A stretch of DNA of 64,000 nucleotides from Aved-18 sp964606665 (GCA_964606665.1 CAZSHS010000010.1:1-64000); one strand, 5' to 3'. Shown: positions 17,877 through 27,445, counted from the stretch's first letter. A program made the numbers and translations. The notes: generated by a model from the sequence alone, not told the origin.

Positions 17877-18260
17877 TTAGCGCTTCTTTTTCTTTGGTGG
17901 TGCTTTTTCTTCTTCACCCCAAACGCTTTGGACATCTTTAATTGCCGACATCATTTTTTCGACTTCAGAAGTATCAGGAGAAATGAAACTGACTCCATCC
18001 ATTATCCATTGGGCTATATCTGGCTTGCGCAAATGATAGAAAACGTTTCGTCCCTGTCTTGTTTCAATCACAAGATGGTGACTTCTGAGCACTGCTAATT
18101 GCTGAGAAACCGCAGAGTGTGATATTCCCATTATGTCTTTGAGAGTTCCAACTGTAAGGTCTTCTTTCTTCAGTTCTTCGATTATTCGAATTCGCATAGG
18201 ATGCGATAGCACTCCGAAAAGCTTTGCCAGTTCTGCGCTTACGACAGCTCTAAAGGGCAT
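17877..18260 (-). CDS. ArsR/SmtB-family winged-helix regulator
   Basis: 127 residues from ATG 18260, chosen because AGAGGT lies 7 bases upstream; an in-frame start at 18287 has no such site. The ArsR fold is clear: LAKLFGVLSHPMRIRIIEEL, then TVGTLKDIMGISHSAVSQQLAVLRSHHLV and the wing TRQGRNVFYHL. The metal-binding cysteine box of ArsR (ELCVCDL) is absent and the protein has no cysteine, so it may sense something other than arsenite-type metals. The C-terminus is lysine-rich. It sits downstream of the exporter genes on the same strand; its likely operator is at 23057-23078. Confidence 0.87.
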   Translation of the reverse strand: MPFRAVVSAELAKLFGVLSHPMRIRIIEELKKEDLTVGTLKDIMGISHSAVSQQLAVLRSHHLVIETRQGRNVFYHLRKPDIAQWIMDGVSFISPDTSEVEKMMSAIKDVQSVWGEEEKAPPKKKKR

Positions 18261-18331
18261 AAATCGACCTCTTATTCTCTTTTGCAAATATTAGCATATC
18301 TAGATATCCACGCATCAGTCAAGCACGCACT

Positions 18332-19795
18332 TTATAACCTGCATGTTACGGCGTTGAAGGCAGCTAGAGATTGAAGATACTCAACATGGACCTCGATCAG
18401 CCGCATTTGCGCTTCTGCTGATGCCCTTTCTCGTTGGTTTACAAGAAACAAAGTACTGTCCCCTATACCAAAGCGAACGCGCTCACCTTGCTCTACTTGC
18501 GTGGCTTTTTGCACTTCAAGTAAAGTCGCTGCCCAGCGCTGATAAGATGTATTCACCGCCGATACGGTATCATCTACTTCTGCTTGAATACGAACTTTTT
18601 CAGCTTTTTCGTCTAAATTTAGTTTTTGAATTTTGAGCCGAGCGGCTTCTGCTAAGCCTCTTGCTGTGCGTTGTCTCAAAGGCATATTCACAACCATTCC
18701 AGCTCTTACAACAGGTCCGATTCCTTGAGGACCGGTGTCTGCACCTTGCAAAAGATATGCATCCATTGCCGGAAGAATCATATTTTGAGCAAGCTTTTTA
18801 TCAATCAAAGCTTGTTCTCGTTCGAGCGATATTCTTTTTAATTCTGGACGAAGTGATAGTGCCGACTTTCTTCCTTCCATCCATTCGCTGTCTGTAAGTA
18901 TTCTTGGATCAGGGCGCAGCTTTGGCATATATTGCGGGGCTGGAACTATTCGTGAAGAACCGTTTTCGTCCCACAAAAATACAGACAAAGAAAGTGATGC
19001 CTTTTGTAATTCGCGCTCCGTTTTGACTAAAGCTGCAAGTCTTCTTTGAATTTCCTGTTCTGATTCGGCGATGTCGAGCGCTGGAGCATCACCTTTTTCT
19101 ACTCGTTGTTTAATTTGCTCTACTCTTGCTTCGGCTATTTTTAGCAAGTTGCGGGCGACATCCACTCGTTCTTTTGCACCAACCCAATCCCAGTAAATGG
19201 CTGCTGCTTTCAAAAGGACTTCAAGTCTTGTAGCTCCAAAGATTTGGGCTGCAAGCGGTTCTCCTAATTTCGCCTGCTCTTCAGCGGCTTTCTTTTCATT
19301 GATTTTAAGCCCTCTAAAAAGCGGCACAGAAACACCGGCATAATATTCACCACTTTTACCCGAAGGTACAAATGGAGTCTTGGTATCATTTGGATTCAAT
19401 CTCATTCCAGTGAAAACTTTGATGCCTGAGCGTGTCAACATGTCGACACGCGATTCATTGTGAATAGCGTTTTTCGCTTCTCCAGGAGTAAATATGTCTT
19501 GAACGCGTAAATATTCATTTGTACTAGTGAATACAGGATCGAAGGCGCCCGATTTTTCGAGCCGTTTGGCAGTTGATATGCGGCGTTCTGTGTCTGCGCC
19601 TTGCAGTTTTGGATAATTTTCGTTTACTAGCTTTAGAAAATAGTCTAGTGAAAAAGTATCAGCGCCTTGCGCACTATTAGCAACCTGACTGTTCAATTTA
19701 ATTGAGTCTATCCTTTCCAGCGCAAAGCATTGTGGTGTTACATACAGTGCGAGTAAAGAAACAACTAAGACTTTTAATACTGGAGAAAAATGCAT
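18332..19795 (-). CDS. TolC-family outer membrane protein of the second exporter
   Basis: 487 residues with a signal peptide (VLKVLVVSLLALYVTPQCFA). The helical efflux-protein repeats include EVLLKAAAIYWDWVGAKERV, RVEKGDAPALDIAESEQEIQ and RVRFGIGDSTLFLVNQRERA. It is the third and last gene in the minus-strand set ABC transporter, HlyD adaptor, TolC, starting 9 bases after the adaptor stop. It is not closely similar to the TolC at 15460, so the two exporters do not look like recent duplicates. Confidence 0.9.
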   Translation of the reverse strand: MHFSPVLKVLVVSLLALYVTPQCFALERIDSIKLNSQVANSAQGADTFSLDYFLKLVNENYPKLQGADTERRISTAKRLEKSGAFDPVFTSTNEYLRVQDIFTPGEAKNAIHNESRVDMLTRSGIKVFTGMRLNPNDTKTPFVPSGKSGEYYAGVSVPLFRGLKINEKKAAEEQAKLGEPLAAQIFGATRLEVLLKAAAIYWDWVGAKERVDVARNLLKIAEARVEQIKQRVEKGDAPALDIAESEQEIQRRLAALVKTERELQKASLSLSVFLWDENGSSRIVPAPQYMPKLRPDPRILTDSEWMEGRKSALSLRPELKRISLEREQALIDKKLAQNMILPAMDAYLLQGADTGPQGIGPVVRAGMVVNMPLRQRTARGLAEAARLKIQKLNLDEKAEKVRIQAEVDDTVSAVNTSYQRWAATLLEVQKATQVEQGERVRFGIGDSTLFLVNQRERASAEAQMRLIEVHVEYLQSLAAFNAVTCRL

Positions 19796-19804
19796 TCTTT
19801 TCTC

Positions 19805-21220
19805 CTATTTCGATTTACGCTTTGTGCTCGATTTTTCATTTTCGCTTGATGAGTTATGCAGACCAAGCTCTTCTGGTTTCACAGTAGGGGGAAAAGCGTT
19901 AAACTGTCTCCATAACTCAAAGCCCAAACTTACTGTATCTAGCATTATCCATCCGCTAACTTCAGCACCTGGACGCAAAAACTTGGAATCTGGCCAAGGC
20001 TCTTCTTTGCCATTAGCAATTGCTTCTTTGTCTGGCTTTATTATCACTCGATAACAATTTTTTCCATCTGCAATAGCATCAATAACTGCTACTCTTCCAC
20101 CAAACGTACCAACCGCAATCGATGGCCAGCCAGCAAACTGAAGTGCTGGCCAACCCGCAAATTGAAGTCTTACTGGTCTGCCGACGCTTACAAGTGGAGC
20201 ATCGTTGTCACTTACAGTGAGTTCGGCCGCTAAATCTTGTGTTTCAGGTGCTATCACAGCTAGTACCATTCCTGCATCCACTGTTTCACCGGCTCCGACT
20301 TTGTTTAGTCTTACAATTTTGCCTGAGCTCGGGGCATAGACATTGCGTTGTTTTGCTCGCTGACAAAAGTTTTGCAGGTCGATATCAAGTTTGTATATGT
20401 CGCTTGAAGTTGATTCAATTGTTTCCTGGGCACTAGCCATGGATGCACTGATGCTGCTCATTGCAGCATCAGTGTCGGCTGCTACTTTGTCTAGATCAAG
20501 CACTGCTAATCGTTGATCTCTTTTGGTCACTTCTAGCGAAGCTTGTGCTCGCTCTAATTCAGTTTGCGCTCTTTTATGATCGAGCTCCGACAACTCAAGA
20601 TCTCGTTTGGAACGCAGACCTTTTTCGAATAATTCTTTAAGACGGCTCAAATTTAATTGGGTTGTAATTGTATTTTGCTTAGCGGCTTCAACTGATTGTT
20701 CTGCTGCCCAGATTCTGTCTTTAGCCTGGTTAGCTCGTTCGCCTGCAGATGGAAGAGCCGCGCACTGCGAACGCTTCAAGCTGTTAAGTTGTTTTTCCAG
20801 CGCCTTGAATCGAGCCTGAGCGGCTTTGCGACGAGCAAGTAAGGCACCTTTTTGTTGATCTAATCTTTCGCTTTGATTGGGGTCTAAATACTTCTGATCA
20901 ATTTCAGAAAGTTCAACAATCAATTCCCCTTTTTTAACCGTCTGACCGTCCTGGACATGCCATCTTTTTAAGCGAGCCGGAATGAGCGCTTCGATATTCT
21001 GTGGTCTTTCCATGGGACAAAAAATAATTATTTTGCCAGTTCCGGCAACGCTTTGTTGCCAGGGAACGAAAATAAGCATGAATATCAGCGATACCAACAT
21101 TACGCACAAAAGCGTAGAGCAAACAAGATATCCTTTAGCGCTTGCCACAGCCTTTAGAGAAGCATAGTCGTGATTTTCCAGTTCGGGTAAAGCACTAGAT
21201 TGTGTATGAATATTTTCCAT
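19805..21220 (-). CDS. HlyD-family adaptor protein of the second exporter
   Basis: 471 residues. A short cytoplasmic N-terminus is followed by one membrane anchor (about 37-53, LLCVMLVSLIFMLIFVP). Then come the lipoyl half (RLKRWHVQDGQTVKKGELIVEL), a coiled coil (about 115-290), the second lipoyl half (NVYAPSSGKIVRLNKVGAGETVDAG) and a beta-barrel. A doubled LQFAGWPALQFAGWPS occurs, a feature I believe is normal for this subfamily. It begins directly after the ABC transporter stop, so the two are coupled. Confidence 0.9.
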   Translation of the reverse strand: MENIHTQSSALPELENHDYASLKAVASAKGYLVCSTLLCVMLVSLIFMLIFVPWQQSVAGTGKIIIFCPMERPQNIEALIPARLKRWHVQDGQTVKKGELIVELSEIDQKYLDPNQSERLDQQKGALLARRKAAQARFKALEKQLNSLKRSQCAALPSAGERANQAKDRIWAAEQSVEAAKQNTITTQLNLSRLKELFEKGLRSKRDLELSELDHKRAQTELERAQASLEVTKRDQRLAVLDLDKVAADTDAAMSSISASMASAQETIESTSSDIYKLDIDLQNFCQRAKQRNVYAPSSGKIVRLNKVGAGETVDAGMVLAVIAPETQDLAAELTVSDNDAPLVSVGRPVRLQFAGWPALQFAGWPSIAVGTFGGRVAVIDAIADGKNCYRVIIKPDKEAIANGKEEPWPDSKFLRPGAEVSGWIMLDTVSLGFELWRQFNAFPPTVKPEELGLHNSSSENEKSSTKRKSK

Positions 21221-23020
21221 TTATTTGCTTTCAACCCTTTCTTTTTTGCGTCGCTCGACTCTTCTAATTTGGTTAGCTAAATCAGGAAAGAGCAAAGAAA
21301 ATTCACTTTCAGTCCGCCATGCCAAGTCGGCTGGACTGCCCGATTCGCTGATCTGTCCATTGCTTAGCAGGTAAACTTTGTCAGAGCGCACCACAACCTC
21401 TGCGTCATGGGAGATATCGAGAACTGTCCAGACATTTTCAGTACTGAAAATTGATTCGATAATTTTGAGTTTTGTTTTTTCATCTATACCAGAAAAGGCT
21501 TCATCTAGAATCAACAATTTAGGGCGCTCCGCTATGGCTCGGGCAATCAAAAGTCTTTGCACTTGCCCGCGCGAAAGATTTCTGCCTCCACTGACAAGCA
21601 TAGTGTTGATGCCGTTTGGCAGATGAACCAAGTCATCGGAAAACTGTGCCACATCAATAGCCCAGCGTATATCTTGATGAGAAACTCCGGGTCTTCCCAG
21701 TCCTACGTTTTCTTCTATAGTTCCTTCAAAAATTTCATTTACATCCCCGACCAGCCCAACATCTCGCCTGAGACTCATCATATCTAAATCTCGAGAATCG
21801 AATCCGTTTACTTCAACGGTTCCTGCATCTGCTTCTTGCAGACCACAGATAAGGGAAGCTAATGTCGTTTTGCCAGCTCCACTTGCTCCAACCAAGCTTG
21901 CTCTTTCTCCAGGAGCTATGGACAAATTTAATTGCGAAAGAATTTCTCTTGAGTCATAGGAGAAATGGAGGTTGATACATTCTATATTTAGACCCCCCTG
22001 GCGTTCAGGTAGCTGCACTCCACCTCTGCGCTCAATTGGAAGATCGCTTATGTGACCCACTTTATCTAAACCTGTCAGAAGGTCATAAAAAGTGTCACAG
22101 TTACGGATTATTTTCTCAAGAGCCGAAAGTACGTTTAAAACTACCAATTCTGACGCTACAAGTTGACCTAGTGTCAGTTGTCTGTTGATTACAAGCCAAC
22201 CTCCGATAGCTAGAATGCCAGCACTTGCAATTGCTTGAAAAAAATAGGTTCCAAGTGCCTGACGAAAAAGCACTGCAAAATGTTCTCTTCTAGCTTTGAG
22301 ATATTTCAAGACTAAATTGTCAGAGCGTCTAGCGAGAAATGCGTTTATACCGTTGGTCTTAAGACTCGTTTGGCATCTGCCCATATCCTCTAACCATTCG
22401 GCTACTCTATATTTAAGTACAGATTCGTGGATGCTTGATTTTAAACCACCAATACCGAGTATGGTGACTGCGAAAATAACAAACAAAATAATGATAAGGT
22501 CAAAAGCGAGTAAGAATGGACTATAAAATGCCATTAAAATCAGTCCAATTGCAACTTGCAATAAAGCCGCAGGAACTTCAAGAAGCAATTTACCCCAAGA
22601 TTTTTGAATAGTCATTACATCAAAAAACCGGTTTATAAGCTCTGGCATATACTCAGTATTTAAAGCAGACGCTTTTATAGCTGGTATCCTCTCGCTTAAG
22701 AGCAAAGTAATTCGAGCGAATATTCGTTGTTGTAAATTTTCTACCAGGCAGAATTTAAGCAACCTTAGAAAAGCGCTGAAAAGAAGACCTGCCAGGACCA
22801 ACAAGGACAGTACAATCAGTGGTTGGATGAAAATTCCCGCCGCTATCGTATTCACCAGTGATTGAGCGGCAAGAGGCACAGCAAGCGATACAAGCCCCGT
22901 TATGAGGGTGTAAACGGTTAAAACCACCAGATCGCGCTTGTCGACCACTAGCATTTGCCAGAGTCGTTCGAGCGGACTTATGTAATCTACTTGGCCCCGA
23001 ACAGTCATTGTGGAGGGCAT
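21221..23020 (-). CDS. ABC transporter with fused membrane and ATPase domains (type I secretion-like)
   Basis: About 599 residues from ATG 23020, with GAGGAA upstream; in-frame codons run to 23137 but lack a site. The N-terminal half is a six-helix ABC membrane domain. The C-terminal half has GASGAGKTT (Walker A), LSRGQVQRLLIARA (signature with R in place of G) and LLILDEAFSGIDE (Walker B). No C39 peptidase domain precedes the membrane part, so a double-glycine leader peptide is not processed by this protein. With the adaptor and TolC it forms a complete envelope-spanning exporter. No substrate gene is visible nearby. Confidence 0.9.
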   Translation of the reverse strand: MPSTMTVRGQVDYISPLERLWQMLVVDKRDLVVLTVYTLITGLVSLAVPLAAQSLVNTIAAGIFIQPLIVLSLLVLAGLLFSAFLRLLKFCLVENLQQRIFARITLLLSERIPAIKASALNTEYMPELINRFFDVMTIQKSWGKLLLEVPAALLQVAIGLILMAFYSPFLLAFDLIIILFVIFAVTILGIGGLKSSIHESVLKYRVAEWLEDMGRCQTSLKTNGINAFLARRSDNLVLKYLKARREHFAVLFRQALGTYFFQAIASAGILAIGGWLVINRQLTLGQLVASELVVLNVLSALEKIIRNCDTFYDLLTGLDKVGHISDLPIERRGGVQLPERQGGLNIECINLHFSYDSREILSQLNLSIAPGERASLVGASGAGKTTLASLICGLQEADAGTVEVNGFDSRDLDMMSLRRDVGLVGDVNEIFEGTIEENVGLGRPGVSHQDIRWAIDVAQFSDDLVHLPNGINTMLVSGGRNLSRGQVQRLLIARAIAERPKLLILDEAFSGIDEKTKLKIIESIFSTENVWTVLDISHDAEVVVRSDKVYLLSNGQISESGSPADLAWRTESEFSLLFPDLANQIRRVERRKKERVESK

Positions 23021-23056
23021 TGAATGGATTCCTCTATTTGTTATGAATTTTAGTCT

Positions 23057-23078
23057 AACATGAACATGTTCAAATATG
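23057..23078. promoter_or_regulatory. Candidate ArsR-family operator upstream of the second exporter
   Basis: Contains the perfect 12-base palindrome TGAACATGTTCA (23061-23072) flanked by AACA and AATATG. ArsR/SmtB/CzrA sites have the form TGAA..TTCA with AT-rich flanks. It lies about 40 bases upstream of the ABC transporter start. A possible minus-strand promoter (TTGAAC, then TAAAAT after about 15 bases) overlaps it. Confidence 0.55.
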
Positions 23079-23220
23079 CAAGAGTTTGAATATATAGATG
23101 TTTGATAAAGCAAAAGGTCAGTTTTGCAGAATCGCAAAAGAGTCGATAAGGTTCAAAGCGATTGAACTTGCTACAATTTATTGAAAGGACAATGAGTAAT
23201 TTTTCTTAAACAATCTAAAT

Positions 23221-23841
23221 ATGAAAGTTAGAAGCATGAAATACAAAATTACTGTTATCGCTCTATTTCTCAATTTAACAATTTTGCTCTTTGGACCCCA
23301 TCAAGCAATGGCCAAATACGAAGAACCCAAATATGACATCATAAGCAAATCAGGAGACATTGAGATTCGTCGCTACCCCGAACTCGTCGCTGCATCAGTG
23401 TCGGTCAGCGGCAGTCGAAAATCATCTGCTGATGAGGCATTTATGGTATTAGCTGGTTATATTTTCGGAAAAAACAAATCTAAAAAAAGCGGTCAAAAAG
23501 AAAAAATTGAAATGACCACTCCAGTTGCGATGAAAGAAGAAAGGTCGCAGATGGAAATGACATTCTTTATGCCTTCCAAATACCAGGTAGATTCGCTACC
23601 CAAACCACTGGACGAGCGAATTGTTTTATCTAAAGTTCCAGGACGTACTATTGCTTCAATTAGATTTTCCGGTATAGCCGATAACAAATCAGTCAAGGAG
23701 AAAAAAGAGAAGTTGGTGCTCTTCCTTGAAAAAAATTCTACCAAGCACTCCAATGAACATTTAGTTGCTGTATATAACCCGCCATGGACCTTGCCTTTCT
23801 TGCGAAGAAACGAAATCTGGATCACAACGAATTTGCCCTGA
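23221..23841 (+). CDS. SOUL heme-binding family protein, exported
   Basis: 206 residues. The signal peptide (KITVIALFLNLTILLFGP) is cleaved near HQAMAK; an in-frame ATG at 23236 is an alternative start. The SOUL fold is shown by the opening PKYDIISKSGDIEIRRYPE, KIEMTTPVAMKEE, a FFMPSKY strand and the closing YNPPWTLPFLRRNEIWI. Family members bind heme or other tetrapyrroles. It is coded about 70 bases before a c-type cytochrome gene on the same strand, which makes a link to heme handling in the periplasm plausible but unproven. Confidence 0.92.
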   Translation: MKVRSMKYKITVIALFLNLTILLFGPHQAMAKYEEPKYDIISKSGDIEIRRYPELVAASVSVSGSRKSSADEAFMVLAGYIFGKNKSKKSGQKEKIEMTTPVAMKEERSQMEMTFFMPSKYQVDSLPKPLDERIVLSKVPGRTIASIRFSGIADNKSVKEKKEKLVLFLEKNSTKHSNEHLVAVYNPPWTLPFLRRNEIWITTNLP

Positions 23842-23908
23842 ACTAACGCTGGACATCCAGATGAAAAGCAAAACCTAGTGACTATGTTCTGGCTCAAATA
23901 AACAAAAA

Positions 23909-24304
23909 ATGGAACAATTCTCAAGTATGGCAAAAAAAATAATTCTGATAGCTCTGGTGGCACTAGTTGCAGTGGCACCGGCTTTAGGGTCTGGAAAAAA
24001 GAAAATCAAATCTAAACACAAATCTGCAAATAGCATGGTCAAACGCGGCAAAGATCTGTATCGACAATATCAGTGTTCGGACTGTCATTCAATAGATGGA
24101 CAGGGCAACTTAGATGGTGTCAGTCTAGACAAAATAGGAAAAAAGCGAAGCCGTCAATTTTTGATTGAACAGATTCTTGACCCTGAAAAACATGTAGAAA
24201 ACAATCCCAAAGCCTTCAAAGGCGATACCAATTTAATGCCGCCTCAACAACTCGAAAAGGCTGAGGCTAGTGCAATTGTAGACTACCTCAAAACTTTAAA
24301 ATAA
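23909..24304 (+). CDS. Small soluble class I cytochrome c
   Basis: 131 residues, with a start at 23909 or 23927. A signal peptide (IILIALVALVAVAPALGS) precedes a lysine-rich linker. The heme c site is CSDCH, and the distal methionine is in NLMPP near the C-terminus. Helix three is EASAIVDYLKTLK. It would act as a periplasmic electron carrier, perhaps for the quinol complex at 32236-36287 or for an oxidase outside the window. It is followed 27 bases later by a large unrelated protein. Confidence 0.9.
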   Translation: MEQFSSMAKKIILIALVALVAVAPALGSGKKKIKSKHKSANSMVKRGKDLYRQYQCSDCHSIDGQGNLDGVSLDKIGKKRSRQFLIEQILDPEKHVENNPKAFKGDTNLMPPQQLEKAEASAIVDYLKTLK

Positions 24305-24330
24305 GTTCTTACTACAGGGAGAATTTGTCT

Positions 24331-26580
24331 ATGGGAAATACCTGCACGAGCGTACATATTGCATGGAGAGGAAGCCTGCAGGAAGCCGTTAAGGGTGTAT
24401 CCCGCGCATACACTAAGCTTGGCTATGAGCTAACAAAAGCTTCGCAAAGCGATGGTGATAAGCACGTGATCTTTCGAGCCGACACCGCAGGGAATTTCAT
24501 TAGCTTGTACGACAGCAATAATGCCCAATTAGATAGTGGCGAACTCAAAGATATGGCGCTTACTGCGTCCAAAATCCTTAAGACAACGGCGATATTTACA
24601 AGTCTCTACGCAAGCGATAGCTTTGAGTTTATTGTTTTTGCCAATGGCAAGCAAATTGATTTACTGATGACCGATATAGAAAGCTACCAAGGACCGCTTA
24701 AGCGCTTGAGCGATAAGTCTCAAGCAACGCAATGGAGCAAATTGTTCGGCAAAACACTAACTGTATCCGATATCAAACAAGCAGCAAACACCAACACCGC
24801 TTTTGCAGAGGACACACTGGCAAAGCTTTGTCAGTTGGCTCGAATCACAGCTAACCAGGCTTTGCTGCAGTATCAGGATTTTGCAAGCCAACAAGAGACC
24901 ATTTCGGCCCAATGCCATTTTACAAAACAAAAGAGTGTGGCACCAGCAATCCCAGATGGACAGGTTTCTTTGAGCAATCTGTTCGATGCTGATGTGAATA
25001 AAATGCTCATTGTTTATCCTGCTAGCTGGCCTATTCCTGTTGGCAAAGAGCGAAAGGTGACATGGTCAATATTGAGTCAAGGTGCAGGTTTTAGTGGTGG
25101 CAAATTAAATATTCGCGTGTCTGGACCCGATGGACTATCACTGTCCTCTGGTTCAGTCAGTGGCTTCAAGTTTCATAATGGACAAATCGTTGGTGGTCTC
25201 GATTCACCACCAAAAGATGCCACGCGCGAGGAGGTTGAAAAATTTCTTGAATCGAAGCGTTTTGCGGTGGTAGAAACTGGTGTGGACGTGGAAACTGGAT
25301 CTCGTTCTTTTGTCGCACAAATGGCTAATTTAATTATTCCGTCGTTTACGGCGCAGAGTACAACTCAAATTTTGATTGTTTTGCAACTAGATTTGAAAGC
25401 TGAGAAGCAAGGCGAATGGCAAATTGATGTATCATTCGAACCGCAGTCACCAACTGAGTTTCGATACGACTTACCAAAGGTGCGCATTGCCGCGGTAAAT
25501 AAGACCTGGCTGCCGATTGTCTCTGGTCTTAATGCAAAGACTGTGTACGATACTTCTGACCTCCCCGAGCTATCGCGTGGATCTATTATGCTAATGGATC
25601 TAACCCAAAAGCAATCTTCTATTCCAGATGAGCGTAGCTTGGATCATTTTGCGGTCGCATCTAACGTGGCAATACTAAGTGGTGACGATCAAACTACACT
25701 CGACGCCAGCCGATCCTTTGTCGAATCGTGGCTGCGCCCACTTAAGTCCAAACAATCGGGCGAACTTCGAATTCTTGCAGAAAAGCGTATGACCGAATCA
25801 GCCTATGTAGGCAAGAGCAAAAAATCGCTATCTACAGATAATTTTATTGATGATAAAGCGTGGAAGAAACTGTTTGACTTTGAAAGTAATTACCAAACTG
25901 TACTTGCGACATTCTATCCAAGTGGTGGCGAGTATCCAATAGCCGGTATAGGTCTTCAGTGCACTCTGCAAGATAGTCAAAAGCATAGCGGACCTCACAA
26001 GGACTATTACGAGCAGAGTATGGCGAATACTCTTTCAAAAATGCGTGGACGTACATTTGAAAAGGCGATTCACGCCAACACCCTACACGTATTTACTTGG
26101 GTTTTAAACCACGCAGATTGCTTCGAATATCTGCAAAGTTCTGCAGACGACATGAAAAAGCGGATAGATGATTTTGCTATTGCGCATTCACCACTTCAAG
26201 CTTGGTACGGCGAAAGCACCTGGATACCTAAGTTCGATCAGGCCGACGATTATTATTGCACTGTTTACGAGGAATCCAGCGTGTTGAACTGGTTCCGCGG
26301 AATTATTGATTCCGGCGACGGCTTAAACGACAGCAAAATGTCATTGCAGTGGTGTAGCAACGTCTTGCGAATGGTTACGCCGCATATGTGGCTTTGTCGG
26401 CAGTTGATCGAGCAAATCGATATGGACGCCCTTGGGCGTGTGGCGATGGTGGCAGAAATTAACGGCGTCTATAAAGTGACACTGCGCCCAGAGTTTGCGC
26501 TCGACGAACTGGAGCTTGCATTGTTGCCAATCCTTCCTCTGGAAAGCGCCAGAATACATACCAAAACAATACTCATTTAA
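24331..26580 (+). CDS. Large soluble protein of unknown function
   Basis: 749 residues from ATG 24331, with GGGAG 9 bases upstream; the TTG at 24325 is too close to it. There is no signal peptide or membrane segment. The N-terminal 150 residues look like a compact alpha/beta domain (SVHIAWRGSLQEAVKGVSRAYTKLGYEL). The middle (about 215-395) is beta-rich, with LNIRVSGPDGLSLSSGS resembling an immunoglobulin-like sandwich. The C-terminal half is alpha/beta with many tryptophans. I do not recognise the family. Its 3' end overlaps the convergent vWA gene by 8 bases. Confidence 0.6.
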   Translation: MGNTCTSVHIAWRGSLQEAVKGVSRAYTKLGYELTKASQSDGDKHVIFRADTAGNFISLYDSNNAQLDSGELKDMALTASKILKTTAIFTSLYASDSFEFIVFANGKQIDLLMTDIESYQGPLKRLSDKSQATQWSKLFGKTLTVSDIKQAANTNTAFAEDTLAKLCQLARITANQALLQYQDFASQQETISAQCHFTKQKSVAPAIPDGQVSLSNLFDADVNKMLIVYPASWPIPVGKERKVTWSILSQGAGFSGGKLNIRVSGPDGLSLSSGSVSGFKFHNGQIVGGLDSPPKDATREEVEKFLESKRFAVVETGVDVETGSRSFVAQMANLIIPSFTAQSTTQILIVLQLDLKAEKQGEWQIDVSFEPQSPTEFRYDLPKVRIAAVNKTWLPIVSGLNAKTVYDTSDLPELSRGSIMLMDLTQKQSSIPDERSLDHFAVASNVAILSGDDQTTLDASRSFVESWLRPLKSKQSGELRILAEKRMTESAYVGKSKKSLSTDNFIDDKAWKKLFDFESNYQTVLATFYPSGGEYPIAGIGLQCTLQDSQKHSGPHKDYYEQSMANTLSKMRGRTFEKAIHANTLHVFTWVLNHADCFEYLQSSADDMKKRIDDFAIAHSPLQAWYGESTWIPKFDQADDYYCTVYEESSVLNWFRGIIDSGDGLNDSKMSLQWCSNVLRMVTPHMWLCRQLIEQIDMDALGRVAMVAEINGVYKVTLRPEFALDELELALLPILPLESARIHTKTILI

Positions 26581-27445
26581 GAGACGCTTCGGCTCGACTC
26601 CTTGCAAATTGCTCAATTGATTCAACAAGAGCATTAGATAATCCAACTTGTACCAAATGATGGAAGGATACCGTTTTAACAAAGTCGTGACGGGCACCGT
26701 TGCTTACCAGCTCATTATCTAAATAATCGAGAAAAGTGCGACCAAATTTTGCTCGACTTCCAATCTGAAAAAAGACAACAGTAACTTCACGTGCATCTTT
26801 CATATGTTTGCTTGCATTCACCAATGTGCTTGCCACCATAATTGGTTGCTCGTGGGGATGCGGAACACCATCGGTGATCACAGCAATTAAAAGTGGCTTA
26901 GAGCCCGACTTGCGGCGTGTAAAAAATTCATTCAATCTATTGGCTAGAGGTTCTGCTAGCCTTGTGCCTCCACGAAAATTGGGATTATTAAAAAGATCGG
27001 CAATGTTGCTTGGGGTAGCATTGCGGTAAACACTATATGATCCATTGAAGGTAGTGATTGTAAGTCCACGCGGAAGATAAGGAGTCAATTTGTCACCTAA
27101 ATCTTTAGCTTGAACTCCACACCAATTCCAGCGAGAAAGACCCGAAGGACAGTCACCTTTGCGCATGGAAAGAGAGCTATCCACAATCAGCTCAATATCA
27201 TAATCGGCAAGAAGGCGCACCTTCGTTTTTGTCTTACCTTGCAATACGTTTTTACTAGCGTCCAACTGAAATGTGCCGGCATTGTCGGTCACATCTAGAA
27301 CGCAATCCAACCTAGGCGGCGTGCCAGGCGTCAATGAAGGAACAAGCACTGTTGTTTTGAGACGCTCGCCTTGATTCTGCGCTGACGTGGGCAGCATTAG
27401 CAAAAAAGATATTAATGAGAGTGCAGCTAAGCGCGCGTTGAACAT
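26573..27445 (-). CDS. Secreted von Willebrand factor A domain protein
   Basis: 290 residues. A signal peptide (ARLAALSLISFLLMLPTSAQ) leads to a short linker and a vWA domain. The metal-ion-dependent adhesion site is complete: IVDSSLSMRKG (DxSxS), GGTRLAEPL (T) and AVITDGVPH (D). The C-terminal helices close the fold. Such proteins bind ligands or partners through a bound divalent cation in the periplasm or outside. The 3' end overlaps that of the 24331 gene, which would allow antisense interference. Confidence 0.88.
   Translation of the reverse strand: MFNARLAALSLISFLLMLPTSAQNQGERLKTTVLVPSLTPGTPPRLDCVLDVTDNAGTFQLDASKNVLQGKTKTKVRLLADYDIELIVDSSLSMRKGDCPSGLSRWNWCGVQAKDLGDKLTPYLPRGLTITTFNGSYSVYRNATPSNIADLFNNPNFRGGTRLAEPLANRLNEFFTRRKSGSKPLLIAVITDGVPHPHEQPIMVASTLVNASKHMKDAREVTVVFFQIGSRAKFGRTFLDYLDNELVSNGARHDFVKTVSFHHLVQVGLSNALVESIEQFARSRAEASLK

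Noticed and set aside
18296..18307. Palindrome ATATCTAGATAT upstream of the ArsR gene as its operator
   Set aside because: It lacks the TGAA..TTCA form of ArsR sites and is short and AT-rich, so I prefer the site at 23057-23078.
20110..20170. Apparent duplication LQFAGWPALQFAGWPS in the second HlyD-type adaptor
   Set aside because: I recall the same doubled motif in other members of this adaptor subfamily, so it is probably normal structure.
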